Shown: positions 36,726 to 49,387, numbered from the stretch's first letter. The stretch is DNA of 64,000 bases from Megalobrama amblycephala (GCF_018812025.1 NC_063045.1:55514457-55578456), one strand, 5' to 3'. Numbers and translations: made by a program. The notes: a model not told the origin generated them from the letters alone.

Positions 36726-36734
36726 ACCATGATG

Positions 36735-38052
36735 CTGATCATCAACTTTCTCTGTCAATTCAGGCTTTGATCCCGACTTCGTGGAGCACGTGCACATGAA
36801 TGCATCAGTGGTGAACAGCCAATCACATTCACTTCTCGCGAGAGAGCCTGCGTGATTCGAAACTCGTTTGGTCGGTTCAATTTGACTCAAGAGTTCAAGC
36901 TGAATAACAATAGGCATAATTTGCAGGTGGGACATGTCCTCACCACTTTTCACCAGGGTCGATATTGTCACTACCACTTTTAGAAACTTGCGGCATGGAT
37001 GTACCTAATACACATGAAACATCTCCAGTTGACTAGCAAGAAGTGGCATGCAACTGTGCTCTCTTAGCTCGTGCACAGTCCACACAGAAGAGCGCTTTAT
37101 CACTGAATGCAGGTTTTAATGAGGGAGGGGTCAGTGAATTTAAAAAAAACGGTGTACTCATGTTATGTTTATTACCAGTAGGAAGAGATGGTCAGTTCAT
37201 GGGCCGCTTGAACTGAAACGCAGCGATCACACAGACACACACTCATGTCCCACCCACTTTTTTTAAACAAAGTTACGCCACTGAGAACAACTACAGGTTT
37301 AGATCACCACATTTCTATGGAAAGTATGTCTGTGCCCTTTCTTTTAAATAAAAGCCAGCTGGGTTGATATTATGTTATCTAATGTAATGACATTTAAACA
37401 TTTTCAAGTGTAGTGTGTACAAACACCTTGTTGCAAATACAGCAGAAATCAGAATGCAAGGTTGAGCTCCAACTGCCAGAAAGCCTTTTATTCAAAGTAG
37501 CAACTGATTTTAAAACCAGCATATCTCCTGAAGGACCAGACAAATAAAACAACATAATGAGAACAAGCACTTCAATTATTGCGGTCACCTTTGTATATCA
37601 TTGTCAAGATCACACACCTGTGGGACATTTTAAAAATGGTAAAGCCTCAAGCAACCGAAAGAATGAAAACGGCTCATACTAATGATTCCTTCACGAACAC
37701 AAGGTGAGCAGGAACAGCTGTGACTTGGACGCCAATAAAATCAAGGTCTCGAAAATGAATTTTCCTGGAATAATACATCCGATGGATGATGTGCAACAGA
37801 AAATCAATTTGTTTCAGACACAGGGACTTTAGAGGCTGTTATTTACGTCAAATGCATATGCGGCATCTATCAAATGATATGAAATTACAGGCTCCGGCAA
37901 GATTATAAATTGCTTCCTGCAAAAGCAGCTATTCACAACAGTGCTAATTCACAAACTCAAACTAGAATAATGATAAAATAGTACAGAAATAAATGGAGAA
38001 ATGAACCAGTTTAGACAACAACAAAAAGTTGAGGTAAATCTTACATTACGAT
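36735..38052. other. Non-coding intergenic DNA
   Basis: No supported gene or transposon end; frames at 36723-36977 and 37394-37588 show no domain. Confidence 0.4.
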
Positions 38053-38233
38053 TTAAAGGATTAGCTCACCCAAAAATGAAAATTCTGTCTTTAATTACTC
38101 ACCCTCATGTCCATCCACACCCGTAAGACCTTTGTTCATCTATTTCTGATAAAATCCATTCTGATACGGGTGTGGAATGACGTGAGGGTGAGTAATTAAA
38201 GACAGAATTTTCATTTTTGGGTGAACCCTTTAA
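38053..38233. repeat. Short TTAA foldback MITE
   Basis: A 181-bp deletion derivative of the GGGTTAGTTCACCC family: TTAAAGGATTAGCTCACCC to GGGTGAACCCTTTAA. It lies about 85 bp beyond the brf2 stop codon, probably within or next to its 3'UTR. Confidence 0.8.
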
Positions 38234-38318
38234 TGCCACAACAGAACTAATCCATGTAACAAGAAATAAATATAATCAATCTAATGAAAAACTGATTGAA
38301 CCATAAACGATATGACAA

Positions 38319-41300
38319 TTACGCTTGCTTCAGCTCCTTCTGAGCCTTTAGATACAATTTAATCTCATCCTGAGAGCGAATGTATGACTCAATTTCACTG
38401 TCCGATATGTCTTCATCTCCGGTCACTTCCAGCTGTGGAACGTCCACCTTCTGCCGCTTGCAACTCTTCACGCAGGGGGGTAAAAACAAGTGCCTTTTAC
38501 CCCAGTGGGTTAGTGATGGTTGACAATCTGTGGCTTCTTCATCAGCAGGATTCTCACATTCGGCCTGGTCAGAGCTCATGACCGCAGGCGTCTCTGAGGA
38601 AGATGAATCTGAGCGGTTTGACTCTGATGGGTCATTGTCGCAGTCTGTCGTTTGGGCCTCTGAGAGTTCATTTTGCAGTTGTTGTTCGTATTTTTTAACA
38701 GCCCTCGAAAGCAATGCCCTGCGGTGCTTCAGGATGTCATCCACCAGCGTGGCCACGGTGTTGTGCTCCACTGCGGTGCCCCTCAGCCACGGCAGCTCCC
38801 GGCCCAGTTTACACAACACCTCCAGCAGCTCGTTCACCCGCTTCAGGGCCGTGTCTCTGCTTTTACGCCACGACTGCTCGGGTACTTTTCCAATCTTGCA
38901 GAACGTGGTGAAGGTGTATTTCATGCGGGCCTGCAAAAGATTTTCAATCATGAATCATTTGATCCAACATTTCCGGAAGGAAAGTATTGTTTATGCTTAT
39001 TTTGAAAAAAAGTAAAATTCATATTTTTTTATTTGTCATGACACTCAAATGTCATTTAAATTTTTACATGAGAATAAAAACAATTTGCAGTGTAAAGGAA
39101 GGACGATACAAGAGTGTAAATACCATTACAATTTTGTGTTTGAATAAATGCAAGTATTGCAATTAAATTGCTTTCCGTTATTTTGTTTTTGTGTGGAAAT
39201 TATTGTGAATATGATCAGACACCTCAACTCTATACTAATAACATAAAAATATTACACTACAATTCAAAGTGTGGGGCTGGTAAGATGCATTTATTCAATT
39301 AAAAACTGAATTTAAAATAGCTTTTTTGTATTTTAATGTTTTTTAAATGTAATTTATTGCTGAATTTTCAGGAGCCAGTACTCCAGTCTTCAGTGTATGG
39401 AAGCCCATTTCCACCACATAAGGAAAATAGTCAAAATTATGAGATTAGAAATCATTAGAGTTGGAAATCATGACTTTATGACAAGTTGAAATTGACATTG
39501 AAATTATGAGATTAAAAGGTCAAAAAATCTAAATTTTGAAAAATGAAGTTGAAATCATGACTTAAAGTGAATTATAAGATAAAGTCAAAATGATGACACT
39601 AAATTTAATTTTGACAAAAAAGTCAAATTTATGACATCTAAATTGACTGAAATTATGAGATTAAAGTAAATTATGAGATTAAAGTAAATTATGAAATAAT
39701 GTTACAAAATTGTCAAACTTATGACTTAAGTCAATTAGGAGATAAAGACAGTCAAATTATCTCATACTCAGTTCAAATTAAGACAAAGTAAATTTATGAC
39801 ATTGAAATTGAGATGAAATTATGATCATTAATTATGATAAATTGACAAATCAAAATGATGAGATTAAAAAGGCGAAATTGACAAATCAAAATTTTGAAAT
39901 TGAAATGAGATTTTAAAAAATTTAAATTATGACAAGTTGAAATTATGATAAAAAGTCAATTTCAATTTATCAATTTCTTTTTCTTATAATTTAACGTCAT
40001 AATTATGATTTAGCAAAGCATGAATTTTTTTTTCACTTGTGTGGTGGATGAATGAGCTTCTATATCAGTATCACATGATCCTTCAGAAATCATTCTAATA
40101 TGTTGATTTTGCTGCTCAAGAAACATTTTTTTCAGTGATGTTTCTCAACAAAGTGACTTTTTCCACCAAAGATTCAAATATATTTGAAATCTTTTGTAAT
40201 ATTATAAATATCTTTACTGTCACTGTTGATCAATTTGTATTGTATTGTATTGTATTCTTTATTGTCCACCGAGGTGGAAAATTGTCTTTGGCTCACCAGC
40301 ACATAAAATAGCTATACAAGTAGTGATTAAAGTGTCCTTACAGAATAAAGAAAACTTTTTGAGCACAAGTGCACATTTGTTTTATGTTGCCGATTTCATT
40401 GTTTTACATCATATTTTTTTAACACAAATGTCTCTCTTTCAGTAACACACGCTCATCAGAACATTACATCACTCACCATAGGATTCAGCGACTGCCAGGC
40501 CACATACGCTGATCCCATGATGAGAGGCAAAGGCTGGCGGCCTGTCACTATCCAAGTATCAGCAGCTAGTTCAATCAAAGCAGACACCCTGTCCAGCAGC
40601 CGCTGAGGGGTTTCAGAAAGCACCTCCTCCACCTGTTGAGGACCCAGCTTGAACCTACAAAAACACTGTACGTAAGGAAACCGACATTTACATTGACTAA
40701 AATATAGTGGAAGTCATGACAGCATCAGACTTACTCGTAGCAGAAGCTTTCCATCAGGTCTGTGATGCCGGCAGTGGTGGCCTGAATGTTCAGACTCTTT
40801 ATGAGCTCCTGATATACCGAGCCCACTGCCGAATTGTCTGCCCCCAAAAGGTAACCAACGGTTCCCATGGAAACAGGCCAGTTTCTCTGGCGACAGACGC
40901 AGAGTAGGCAACAGCCTCCCAAGATTTCTTTCTTGGTTAAGGTCACATGGAGGAAATTGGGGAGATTGTAAGCGCTCTCAAAGAGACTCACTACTTCCGA
41001 TTCCATGGCATTGGATAACCTGAGGATACGGCACAGCGCACGCACCCGAATGAAGCCTGGAAAGAGAACAATTATACATGCATGCAAAATTACATAATAC
41101 TGTCCATACAAAATGAAAAGCCATCAAACCCTTTAACTTCTCTAATAAAACTATTAAAATCATTTTCGATAACCTAAAACAATTAAAAATAGGGCTAATA
41201 AGAACTACTACGAAAACTATCAATAAAAATGACAAAAGCACAGAATTACTAAAGCTTAAAATAAAATAAACATAAAAATCAAACCTAATTTAAAATATTA

Positions 41301-44300
41301 ATAATACAATAGTATATACAGGTGCTGATTTATTTCACTAATTCCATTCAGAAAGTGAAACTTGTATATTAAATTCATTCATTACACACAGACTGATATA
41401 TTTCAAATGTTTGTTTCTTTTAATTTTGATGATTATAACTGACAACTAAGGAAAATCCCAAATTCAGTATCTCAGAAAATTAGAATATTGTGAAAAGGTT
41501 TAATATTGAAGACACCTGGTGCCACACTCTAATCAGCTAATTAACTCAAAACACCTGCAAAGGCCTTTAAATGGTCTCTCAGTCTAGTTCTGTAGGCTAC
41601 ACAATCATGGGGAAGACTGCTGACTTGACAGTTGTCCAAAAGACGACCATTGACACCTTGCACAAGGAGGGCAAGACACAAAAGGTCATTGCAAAAGAGG
41701 CTGGCTGTTCACAGAGCTCTGTGTCCAAGCACATTTTAGAGGCGAAGGGAAGGGAAAGATGTGGTAGAAAAAAAGTGTACAATCAATAGGTATAAACACA
41801 CCCTGGAGAGGATTGTGAAACAAAACCCATTCAAAAATGTGGGGGAGATTCACAAAGAGTGGACTGCAGCTGGAGTCAGTGCTTCAAGAACCACTACGCA
41901 CAGACGTACGCAAGACATGGGTTTCAGCTGTCGCATTCCTTGTGTCAAGCCACTCTTGAACAACAGACAGCGTCAGAAGTGTCTAAAGACAAAAAGGACT
42001 GGACTGCTGCTGAGTGGTCCAAAGTTATGTTCTCTGATGAAAGTAAATTTTGCATTTCCTTTCAGGGTCCCAGAGTCTGGAGGAAGAGAGGAGAGGCACA
42101 CAATCTACATTGCTTGAGGTCCAGTGTAAAGTTTCCACAGTCAGTGATGGTTTGGGGTGCCATGTCATCTGCTGGTGTTGGTCCACTGTGTTTTCTGAGG
42201 TCCAAGGTCAACGTAGCCGTATACCAGGAAGTTTTAGAGCACTTCATGCTTCCTGCTGCTGACCAACTTTATGGAGATGCAGATTTCATTTTCCAAAAGG
42301 ACTTGGCACCTGCACACAGTGCCAAAGCTACCAGTACCTGGTTTAAGGACCATGGTATCCCTGTTCTTAATTGGCCAGCAAACTCGCCTGACCTTAACCC
42401 CATAGAAAATCTATGGGGTATTGTGAAGAGGAAGATGCGATATGCCAGACCCAACAATGCAGAAGAGCTGAAGGCCACTATCAGAACAACCTGGGCTCTC
42501 ATAACACCTGAGCAGTGCCACAGACTGATCGACTCCATACCACATCACATTGCTGCAGTAATTTAGGCAAAAGGAGCCCCAACTAAGTATTGAGTGCTGT
42601 ACATGCTCATACTTTTCATGTTCATACTTTTCAGTTGGCCAAGATTTCTAAAAATCCTTTCTTTGTATTGGTCTTAAGTAATATTCTAATTTTCTGAGAT
42701 ACTGAATTTGGGATTTTCCTTAGTTGTCAGTTATAATCATCAAAATTAAAAGAAATAAACATTTGAAATATATCAGTCTGTGTGTATTGAATGAATATAA
42801 TATACAAGTTTCACTTTTTGAAAGGAATTAGAGAAATAAATCAACTTTTTGATGATATTCTAATTATATGACCAGCACCTATATATACTGTTTGCATAAT
42901 GAAAATTGGTAACACTTTACAATAAGTTTCTGTTTGTCAACATTAGCTCACTGCATTAGTCAACATGAACTAAAAATGAAAATACAGGGGTTGGACAATG
43001 AAAGTGAAACACCTGGTTCTAAACCACAATAACTTATCAGTATGGTGTTGGACCTCCTTTTTTCAGCAAATATAGCATCAGTTCATCTTGGGAATGACAG
43101 ATACAAGTCCTGCACAGCAGCCAGAGGGATTCTGAGCCATTCCTGTTCCAGAACAGTTTCCAGGTCACTATGTGATGCTGAGAAACATTTTCTGACTCAC
43201 TCCTCCAAAATACCCCAAAGTGGCTGAAAAATATTTAGATCTGGTGACTGTACAGGCCATGGGAGATGTTCAACTTCAATTTCATGTTCATCAAACCATT
43301 CTTTTACAAGTCTTGCAGTGTGTGTTGGTGCAGTATCTTGCTGATACACTGCATCCCCTTCAGAGTACAATTTGAAGCATTAGGTGCACATGGTCCTCCA
43401 GAATGGTTTGGTAGTTCTTCTTGGCAGTGACGTGCCCAACAAGTACAGCAGGGAATGCCATATTGCAGCCCAAACCATCACTGATCCACCCTGTACTTCA
43501 CTCTGGGCAGCAACAGTCAAGTGTTAAGCCTCTTTGGAGCTTCTCCACACCGTAACACTAAAAGACAGTGAAGGTGGGCTCATCAGAGAACAATACATGT
43601 TTCATATTGTCCACAGCCCAAGATTTCCACTGTTCGCACCAATGAAACTGACATTTGGCAAAGGCACAAGTGACCAAAGGTTTGGCAATAGCAGCCCGAC
43701 TATGAATATTACCACAACGAACAGTTTTGGTGGAAACAGGAGAGTTGAGGTGCGCATTTAATTCTGCAGTGAGTTGGGCAGCTGTGGTTTTATGTTTTTG
43801 GATACAATCCAGGTGAGTAACTGGAAATGTCTTTCAGACAGCTTCCTCTTGCCTTAACAGTTACTCCTGTTGGATGTGGTTCATCTTGTGTGGTGGCATG
43901 CTGACATTACCCTGGATAACATAGCTCTCAATACACCACAAAGACATGCTGTCCTTGTCACAGATGAGCCGGCGAGACACGCACCAACAATTTGTCCTCT
44001 TTTGAACTCTGATTTGTCTCCCATTATGTTGTGTGGATTGCAGTATTTTATGTGCAGCTGTGCTGCTGCTCTGCTAATTCAACCTTCACACTCTGCTCTT
44101 ACTGATGGAATGTGAAATCAGTGAAGTTTGTCCACTGGGTTGCGCATATAAAGTCATGAAACCTCCAACACTATATTGGCCAGTGTTTCACTTTCATTGT
44201 CCAACACATGTGCATCTAAAGCATTGATTAATCTTAGTTCATGTTCATTTCAGCATTTACTCATTCATTATAAATCTATCTGTTAATATTATTTGATGGA

Positions 44301-45785
44301 CCTGAGCTAACATGAACCAACAATGAACAGTTGTATTTTTATTAACTAACGTTAACAAACATTAAAGGTGCCGTAGAATTGAAAATTGAATTTACCTTGG
44401 CATAGTTGAACAACAAGAGTTCAGTACATGGAAAAGACATATAGTGAGTCTCAAACTCCATTGTTTCCTCCTTCTTATATAAATCTCATTTGTTTAAAAG
44501 ACCTTCGAAGAACAGGCGAATCTCAACATAACACAGACTGTTACGTAACAGTCGGGATCATTAATATGTACGCCCCCAATATTTGCATATGCCAGCCCAT
44601 GGTTAAGGCATTACACAAGGGAAGGACGTCTGGATCTGTGCACAGCTGAATCATCAGACTAGGTAAGCAAGCAAGGACAATAGCGAAAAATGGCAGACGG
44701 AGCAATAATAACAACTGACATGATCCATGATAACATGATATTTTTAGTGATATTTGTAAACTGTCTCTCTAAATGTTTTGTTAGCATGTTGCTAATGTAC
44801 TGTTAAATGTGGTTAAAGTTACCATCGTTTCTTACTGTATTCATGGAGACAAGAGCCGTCGTTATTTTCATTTTTAAACACTCGCAGTCTGTATAATGCA
44901 TAAACACAACTTCATTCTTTATAAATCTCTCCAACAGTGTGTAATGTTAGCTTTAGCCATGGAGCATAGCCTCAAACTCATTCAGAATCAAATGTAAACA
45001 TCCAAATAAATACTATACTCACATGATCCGATGCATGCATGCAGCATGCATGACGAACATTTTGTAAAGATCCATTTTGAGGGTTATATTAGCTGTGTGA
45101 ACTTTGTTTATGCACTGTATTATAGTCGAGAGCTCAGGGGGTGGGGAGCACGAGAATTTAAAGGGGCAGCAGCCTGAATCTGCGCATTTATAACGATGCC
45201 CTAAAATAGGCAGTTAAAAAAATTAATTAAAAAAAATCTATGGGGTATTTTGAGCTGAAACTTCACAGACACATTCAGGGGACACCTTAGACTTATATTA
45301 CATTTTGTGAAAAAACGTTCTAGGGCACCTTTAATAAATACTGTAACAAATGTATTGCTCATTGTTAGTTAATGCATTAAGTGTTATCCAAAAATCCACT
45401 TGCAGGACTCGATGACAAACCCTCTATCATCACTATAATAAGAACTATTAACTAAATGATTAAATATGATTGAGCCGTTGATCTTACCAGCAATTAGATT
45501 TCTACACGGTTTCTTGACCACCTCCGTGGAAGCATGATAGGGCACATCTAGACAAAATGAAAGCGATGTCAAATCAGCAGCTTTCAAGCAGAGTGAATTA
45601 AGATCAGTTCAAAGTGAAATGTCCCGTGCTGGGTTACCTCTGCCCTGGGTCTCATCGCTCAGTAAGGTGGTCAGATGGCCCTCAGAGACAACTGAGCCAC
45701 AGTCCTCACAGACCCACTGCCTCTGAGAGTACAGATCATCCTCCACCACATTGGACGAGCCACACTCTGGGCATTTGCTCGCCAT
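38319..45785 (-). CDS. brf2: BRF2, TFIIB-related TFIIIB subunit
   Basis: The factor that, with TBP and BDP1, recruits RNA polymerase III to gene-external promoters such as U6 and tRNA-Sec. Coding exons, in transcription order: 45638-45785, 45488-45547, 40735-41056, 40477-40654 and 38319-38930. All introns are GT-AG and the phases join exactly to give 439 residues (human BRF2 is 419). Exon 1 encodes a zinc ribbon with C5, C8, C26 and C29. Exons 3-5 encode the cyclin-like repeats ([40 protein letters not shown]). The C-terminus holds [16 protein letters not shown], matching the redox-sensing segment of human BRF2, and [16 protein letters not shown]. The start is fixed by the zinc ribbon, four codons upstream of C5. 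The large second intron contains two Tc1 elements and a MITE. No frame breaks. Confidence 0.93.
39245..40230. repeat. Old dispersed repeat split by AT-rich degenerate array
   Basis: The left part (TACACTACAATTCAAAGTGTGGGG) and right part (TCACATGATCCTTCAGAAATC) are the two ends of a common cyprinid repeat. Between about 39420 and 40010 lies a degenerate tandem array of ATTATGAGATTAAAGTCAAA-like units with many GAAATTATGA and GACAAGTTGAAATT variants. All of it is inside brf2 intron 4. Confidence 0.6.
41319..42881 (+). mobile_element. Tc1-like transposon with long TIRs
   Basis: The ends CAGGTGCTGATTTATTTCAC and its complement near 42881 are flanked by TA. The inverted repeats extend roughly 170-200 bp (shared AACTAAGGAAAATCCCAAATTC and ACACACAGACTGATATATTTC on each side). 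It contains a broken transposase and sits in brf2 intron 2, in the opposite orientation to brf2. Confidence 0.9.
41607..42566 (+). pseudogene. Tc1-like transposase, frameshifted
   Basis: The DNA-binding part starts [20 protein letters not shown] and includes a helix-turn-helix ([16 protein letters not shown]). The catalytic part carries FSDESKF (first Asp), [10 protein letters not shown] (second Asp) and [12 protein letters not shown] (Glu), with 34 residues between the second Asp and the Glu, so DD34E. The coding is spread over three frames, with shifts near 41760-41780 and 41860-41930, so this copy cannot make a full enzyme. The C-terminal 200 or so codons are intact in one frame, which suggests a fairly recent loss. 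Confidence 0.88.
42985..44210 (-). mobile_element. Second, older Tc1-like transposon
   Basis: The left end is CAGGGGTTGGACAATGAAAG next to TA; the right end is ...TTTCATTGTCCAACACATG. Minus-strand traces of transposase are clear ([15 protein letters not shown] near 43555-43605; SPDLN...PLWGILEE near 43200-43255) but broken by many stops. The residue at the catalytic Glu position is Gln (FQPLWG), so the active site is lost. It lies in brf2 intron 2, about 100 bp from the younger Tc1 copy, inside an ACACTTTACAATAAG-type repeat. Confidence 0.8.
44362..45334. repeat. TTAA MITE, GGTGCCGTAGAA family (brf2 intron 2)
   Basis: It begins TTAAAGGTGCCGTAGAATTG and ends TTCTAGGGCACCTTTAA, opposite in orientation to the copy at 33120-34051. 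The surrounding ATTAA|ATAAATACTGTAAC sequence is an older repeat that it interrupted. Confidence 0.8.
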
Positions 45786-45787
45786 AC

Positions 45788-46061
45788 CTGTGTGAGAAGT
45801 ATATGAGCTATAGACCACCATCAGACTCTTAATGCAAACATTGCATTTTAGGACACAGAAAATCTCTATATTTATATTAAAGGTATTAATCAAGTGCTCA
45901 TTTAGCAGGGCTGTTTCTTCATGTCAACTGACCAGCAAACGACAAACATGCACTTCTAAGCAATACGAAACGAACGAAATAGAATCACACTGTTCCGCAC
46001 GTATTAATACAAACAGACAATGATTTTTATAAAAAAAACTTGGGGGTTTTGCAGATCTTAC
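45788..46061 (-). other. brf2: Probable brf2 5'UTR intron
   Basis: On the minus strand CCACCA|GTAAGA at 46061 is a good donor, and TTCTCACACAG ending at 45788 is a good acceptor two bases before the ATG. This predicts a non-coding first exon ending at 46062. No cDNA evidence is available here. Confidence 0.5.
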
Positions 46062-46179
46062 TGGTGGCAGTTGCTCTTCAAATGTTCGGCGGAGTATTAC
46101 TATCAAAATGCGTTGTGCACAAACTTCTGAAAAGCGTCTCCTCTCACTCTCTCTTAAGACATTTGTACGTTTGTTTTGA

Positions 46180-46240
46180 ACTGGACGCCGGCGCGCTGGT
46201 TGATGACGTTATTGGTCCGGGCGGAAACAAGACTGGTGGC
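46180..46240 (-). promoter_or_regulatory. brf2: Candidate brf2 promoter (CCAAT, CRE-like)
   Basis: Read on the minus strand this GC-rich patch contains GGACCAATAACGTCATC: a CCAAT box (46211-46215) and a CRE/ATF-like TAACGTCA (46204-46211), followed by GCGCGCCGGCGTCC. It lies immediately upstream of the predicted non-coding exon and contrasts with its AT-rich surroundings. Confidence 0.45.
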
Positions 46241-46501
46241 AATAAAAGTTCCTTTATAATGTAACTATTGAATAATAAAAACAAGTGAAAATAAAACTAT
46301 AACTTATTTAAAAAAGAAATGTAAAAAGCTGTCATAATTTATTAATAAACGTCTCTTATATGACTAAACTTAACACAACAGCAAAGACATTTATCTTCTA
46401 TACATTTCTGACTTAAATGTTATTTTAATATTTTTTGTAGTTAGTTAAAGGGTTAGTTCACTTTCAAATAACATTTTCCTGACAATTTACTCACCCCCAT
46501 G

Positions 46502-48877
46502 CAGTGGCGTACCGCATGTCTGTGAGGCCCCCCCGCAAATAATGAGATGAGGCCCCTCCCACGAGCAGTGATGTCATGTGTTAAAATCTGTTGTGCACCT
46601 GAGTCCGTCTCCCCCCCAGTTCACCAAAACTGATTTAACAGTGAATCATTGCATTGATTAATTTGATGTTATTATTGAATAATATTATTCATGCTATATA
46701 ATGTTTAGTGATTTTGATATCGCAGACTAAAATCCAGGCAGGAATAAATATTTAAGCTAATTTACGAACGTGGAGGCAAAAGTGCCGCGGCTCCGATTTT
46801 AGTTACTTTAGAAATAGCAGGAGGATCCTTCACAGCAATAATTCACAAACATCAGTTATAGCCCCCGAGGAACAAATTTTATTTAACAGTAAGCTCAATA
46901 AAGTAAATGTAGCCTAATGGCCAACACATCTCAGTTTAAACACTGGCCTATAAGCATCGCAAATTGTAGAGAAGAAATTATACAAGAAAATTTCATGCCT
47001 CGCAGTAAAAAAAAAAATGAATAGTAAAAGAACTAGGAGAAAAAACATAGGCCTACTTTAAAAGAACAACTCTATCAGTTATAGGCCTATGCTATGCTCT
47101 ATTCTATATATCAGCTATATGCTGTATTTTGAGAAAAACTAACTTTATATACATCTTAAAATACCAACTTTTGAGGATTAACTTGTTTATTCTTTTTATC
47201 AACTGACTACCACACACAAAAAAGCAAACACTCTACCGAATCCTTTGCGCTCTCCGAGCGTTTTGATGCGCAAAGTCTTTCACTGCTGCTTTAATGTCGA
47301 TGTTACGAGCATGAGCATTCTCAATACTCAAAAGAGCAAAACTGGACAGTCTTTCTTGTGGCATTGTGGTCCGGAGAAATGTAGCCTACATCAAGAGCTC
47401 ATGTGCACGAGAGCCAAGAGAACTGATAACAGCAGCAACGAGCACTGGCCATAATTTCAAAAACACAGACCTACGAATTTCTTATCGAATGGAGATGTTT
47501 CTTTCTTTCAGGTACAATTATTCGCTGAGTTTAAGTTAATTTTCACTTCGCGTTTCAAAAGAGACGTTTAAGAAAGATTCTCGCAGAGAAAGCTGAAAGC
47601 GCACCCTGTTTTGTATTTATTTTATTTTACAAAAATACAAGGTTTTGTTGTTATTGTGAGTGTATCAGTACACAAATAAAAGTAGACCATTTGTAGTTTT
47701 GCACTAATCTAAAGTCTATTTTAAGTTGTTTCAGCTGTCATGAGGAAACAATCCATCAGAGCGCGCCGGCGCGTTAGTCGACCAGAGGGATAAAAATGTA
47801 GCCAATTTAGTTTCATATTTATATTGAAATATTGAGCTATAGCCTTATATTATTTTCTTTAAATTTCACCTATTATGAAAAGTGAATAGCCTAGCATGAT
47901 GGATGCGCAATGTCGGGAGACATGCAGCGGGTCAGACATGAGTTTGACCGCTTCATTAAGTTTTGTTTTATAGTAAGTCTTTCTTTAAAGTGAAGTTGTG
48001 TAGAAATTGTATCTTCATTTCAATCAATGTTTCATCAACCAATTGCCTATATTTAATAATTAGGAAGAAAACCAAAACGTCGGGTGTGGAATGGATTGAA
48101 GTGCGTAACAAACGAACTTTCCGCGGCCTTTGAATAAGCAATAGACGTATTTCTGTTTTTATTAAATTTCTTAAATACATGTCTTTATTACTTAATTAAT
48201 TGATAAGATATTTTTGGTCTAACAATATATTTTAGCTGGTCTAAATTTTAAGTTAGACACAAATTTGCGTAGGCCAATACAAGGTTTCCTTCTAGACAAG
48301 CGCGTAAAATTGCTGTTTCGGCCGTAAATTTTAGATCGGTGATTCAAATGATAAAGGCCTGAACTAAATTCATGTATTTAAATAAAAGAATAAAGAAATA
48401 ACTATACTTATTGGCTAGGCTACATTTGGAGAAGAACTTCAGACATTCCGGTAGCTGAGCAGAGCTGGCGATGGGGTAAATACGTTTGGGCAATATACAA
48501 TAATAATAATAATATTAATAATAACAACAATAATAATGTCTCAGCAAAGACCGAACACATATTTATTTGTCTGACTCATGTCCGCTAACAGTAGGCTAAC
48601 ATAGCGCATCAAAGCTTGCTGTTGGCTACCTACAAACGGCGATGGAAACAACAGTGAATTTTTCCCCCTTTTGTGGTAATTTAGCACTATTTTTTATGAT
48701 CTTCTGCTTGCATTTTTGGGCTTCAGTTAGATCATTATTTTAATCTTTAGTCATTTGAGTTCAGTTCTAAAAAAAGCAAAGGCTATGTAGCAAATAGGTG
48801 AATCTGCGACGGGGCCCACCATAGGGTGGGGGCCCCCACGCACCGCGGGGGCTGCGGGGGTGTCCCGTACGCCCCTG
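46502..48877. mobile_element. hAT element, 2.4 kb, perfect 8-bp TSD
   Basis: Ends are CAGTGGCGTACCGCATG and ...GTCCCGTACGCCCCTG, with an 11-bp imperfect inverted repeat. The duplication CCCCCATG lies at 46494-46501 and 48878-48885. It is long enough to hold a damaged transposase, but I recognised no hAT dimerisation domain in any frame; the frames at 47245 and 47968 show nothing diagnostic. It lies between brf2 and rab11fip1. Confidence 0.85.
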
Positions 48878-49387
48878 CCCCCATGTCATCCAAGATGTTC
48901 ATGTCTTTCTTTCGTCAATTGAAAAGAAAGTGAAAACTTTTTTTTTTTTGATGAAAACTTTCCAGGATTATTCTCCTTATAGTGGACTTCACTGGACTCC
49001 AAATGTTGAAGGTCAAAATTACAGTTTCAGTGCTGCTTCAAAGAGCTTTAAACGATCCCAGATGAGGAATAAGGGTCTTATCTAGAGAAACGATCTGTCA
49101 TTTTTGAAGAAAAAAAAAAAAAAAAAGTAAATGTATATGCTTTATATAAACAAATGATCACCTTGCATGTGCTTCTGCCAAAACCGCACTTTTGTATTCT
49201 TTAAAAAGCTTACGCTGTACGTCCTACGTCTTCACTATTCTACTTACGGAACGAACGCAGTGCCAGTTCCATTTTTTCCGTAAGCAGAATAGGGAAGGCA
49301 TAGGACATACAGCGTAAACCTTTTGAAGAATACGAAAATGGCCAGTCTTTTTTCTAGATAAGACCCTTATTCCTCGTCTGGTATCGT

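Noticed and set aside
38530..39015. Plus-strand frames opposite brf2
   Set aside because: Antisense shadows of the last brf2 exon, whose sense protein is clearly conserved.
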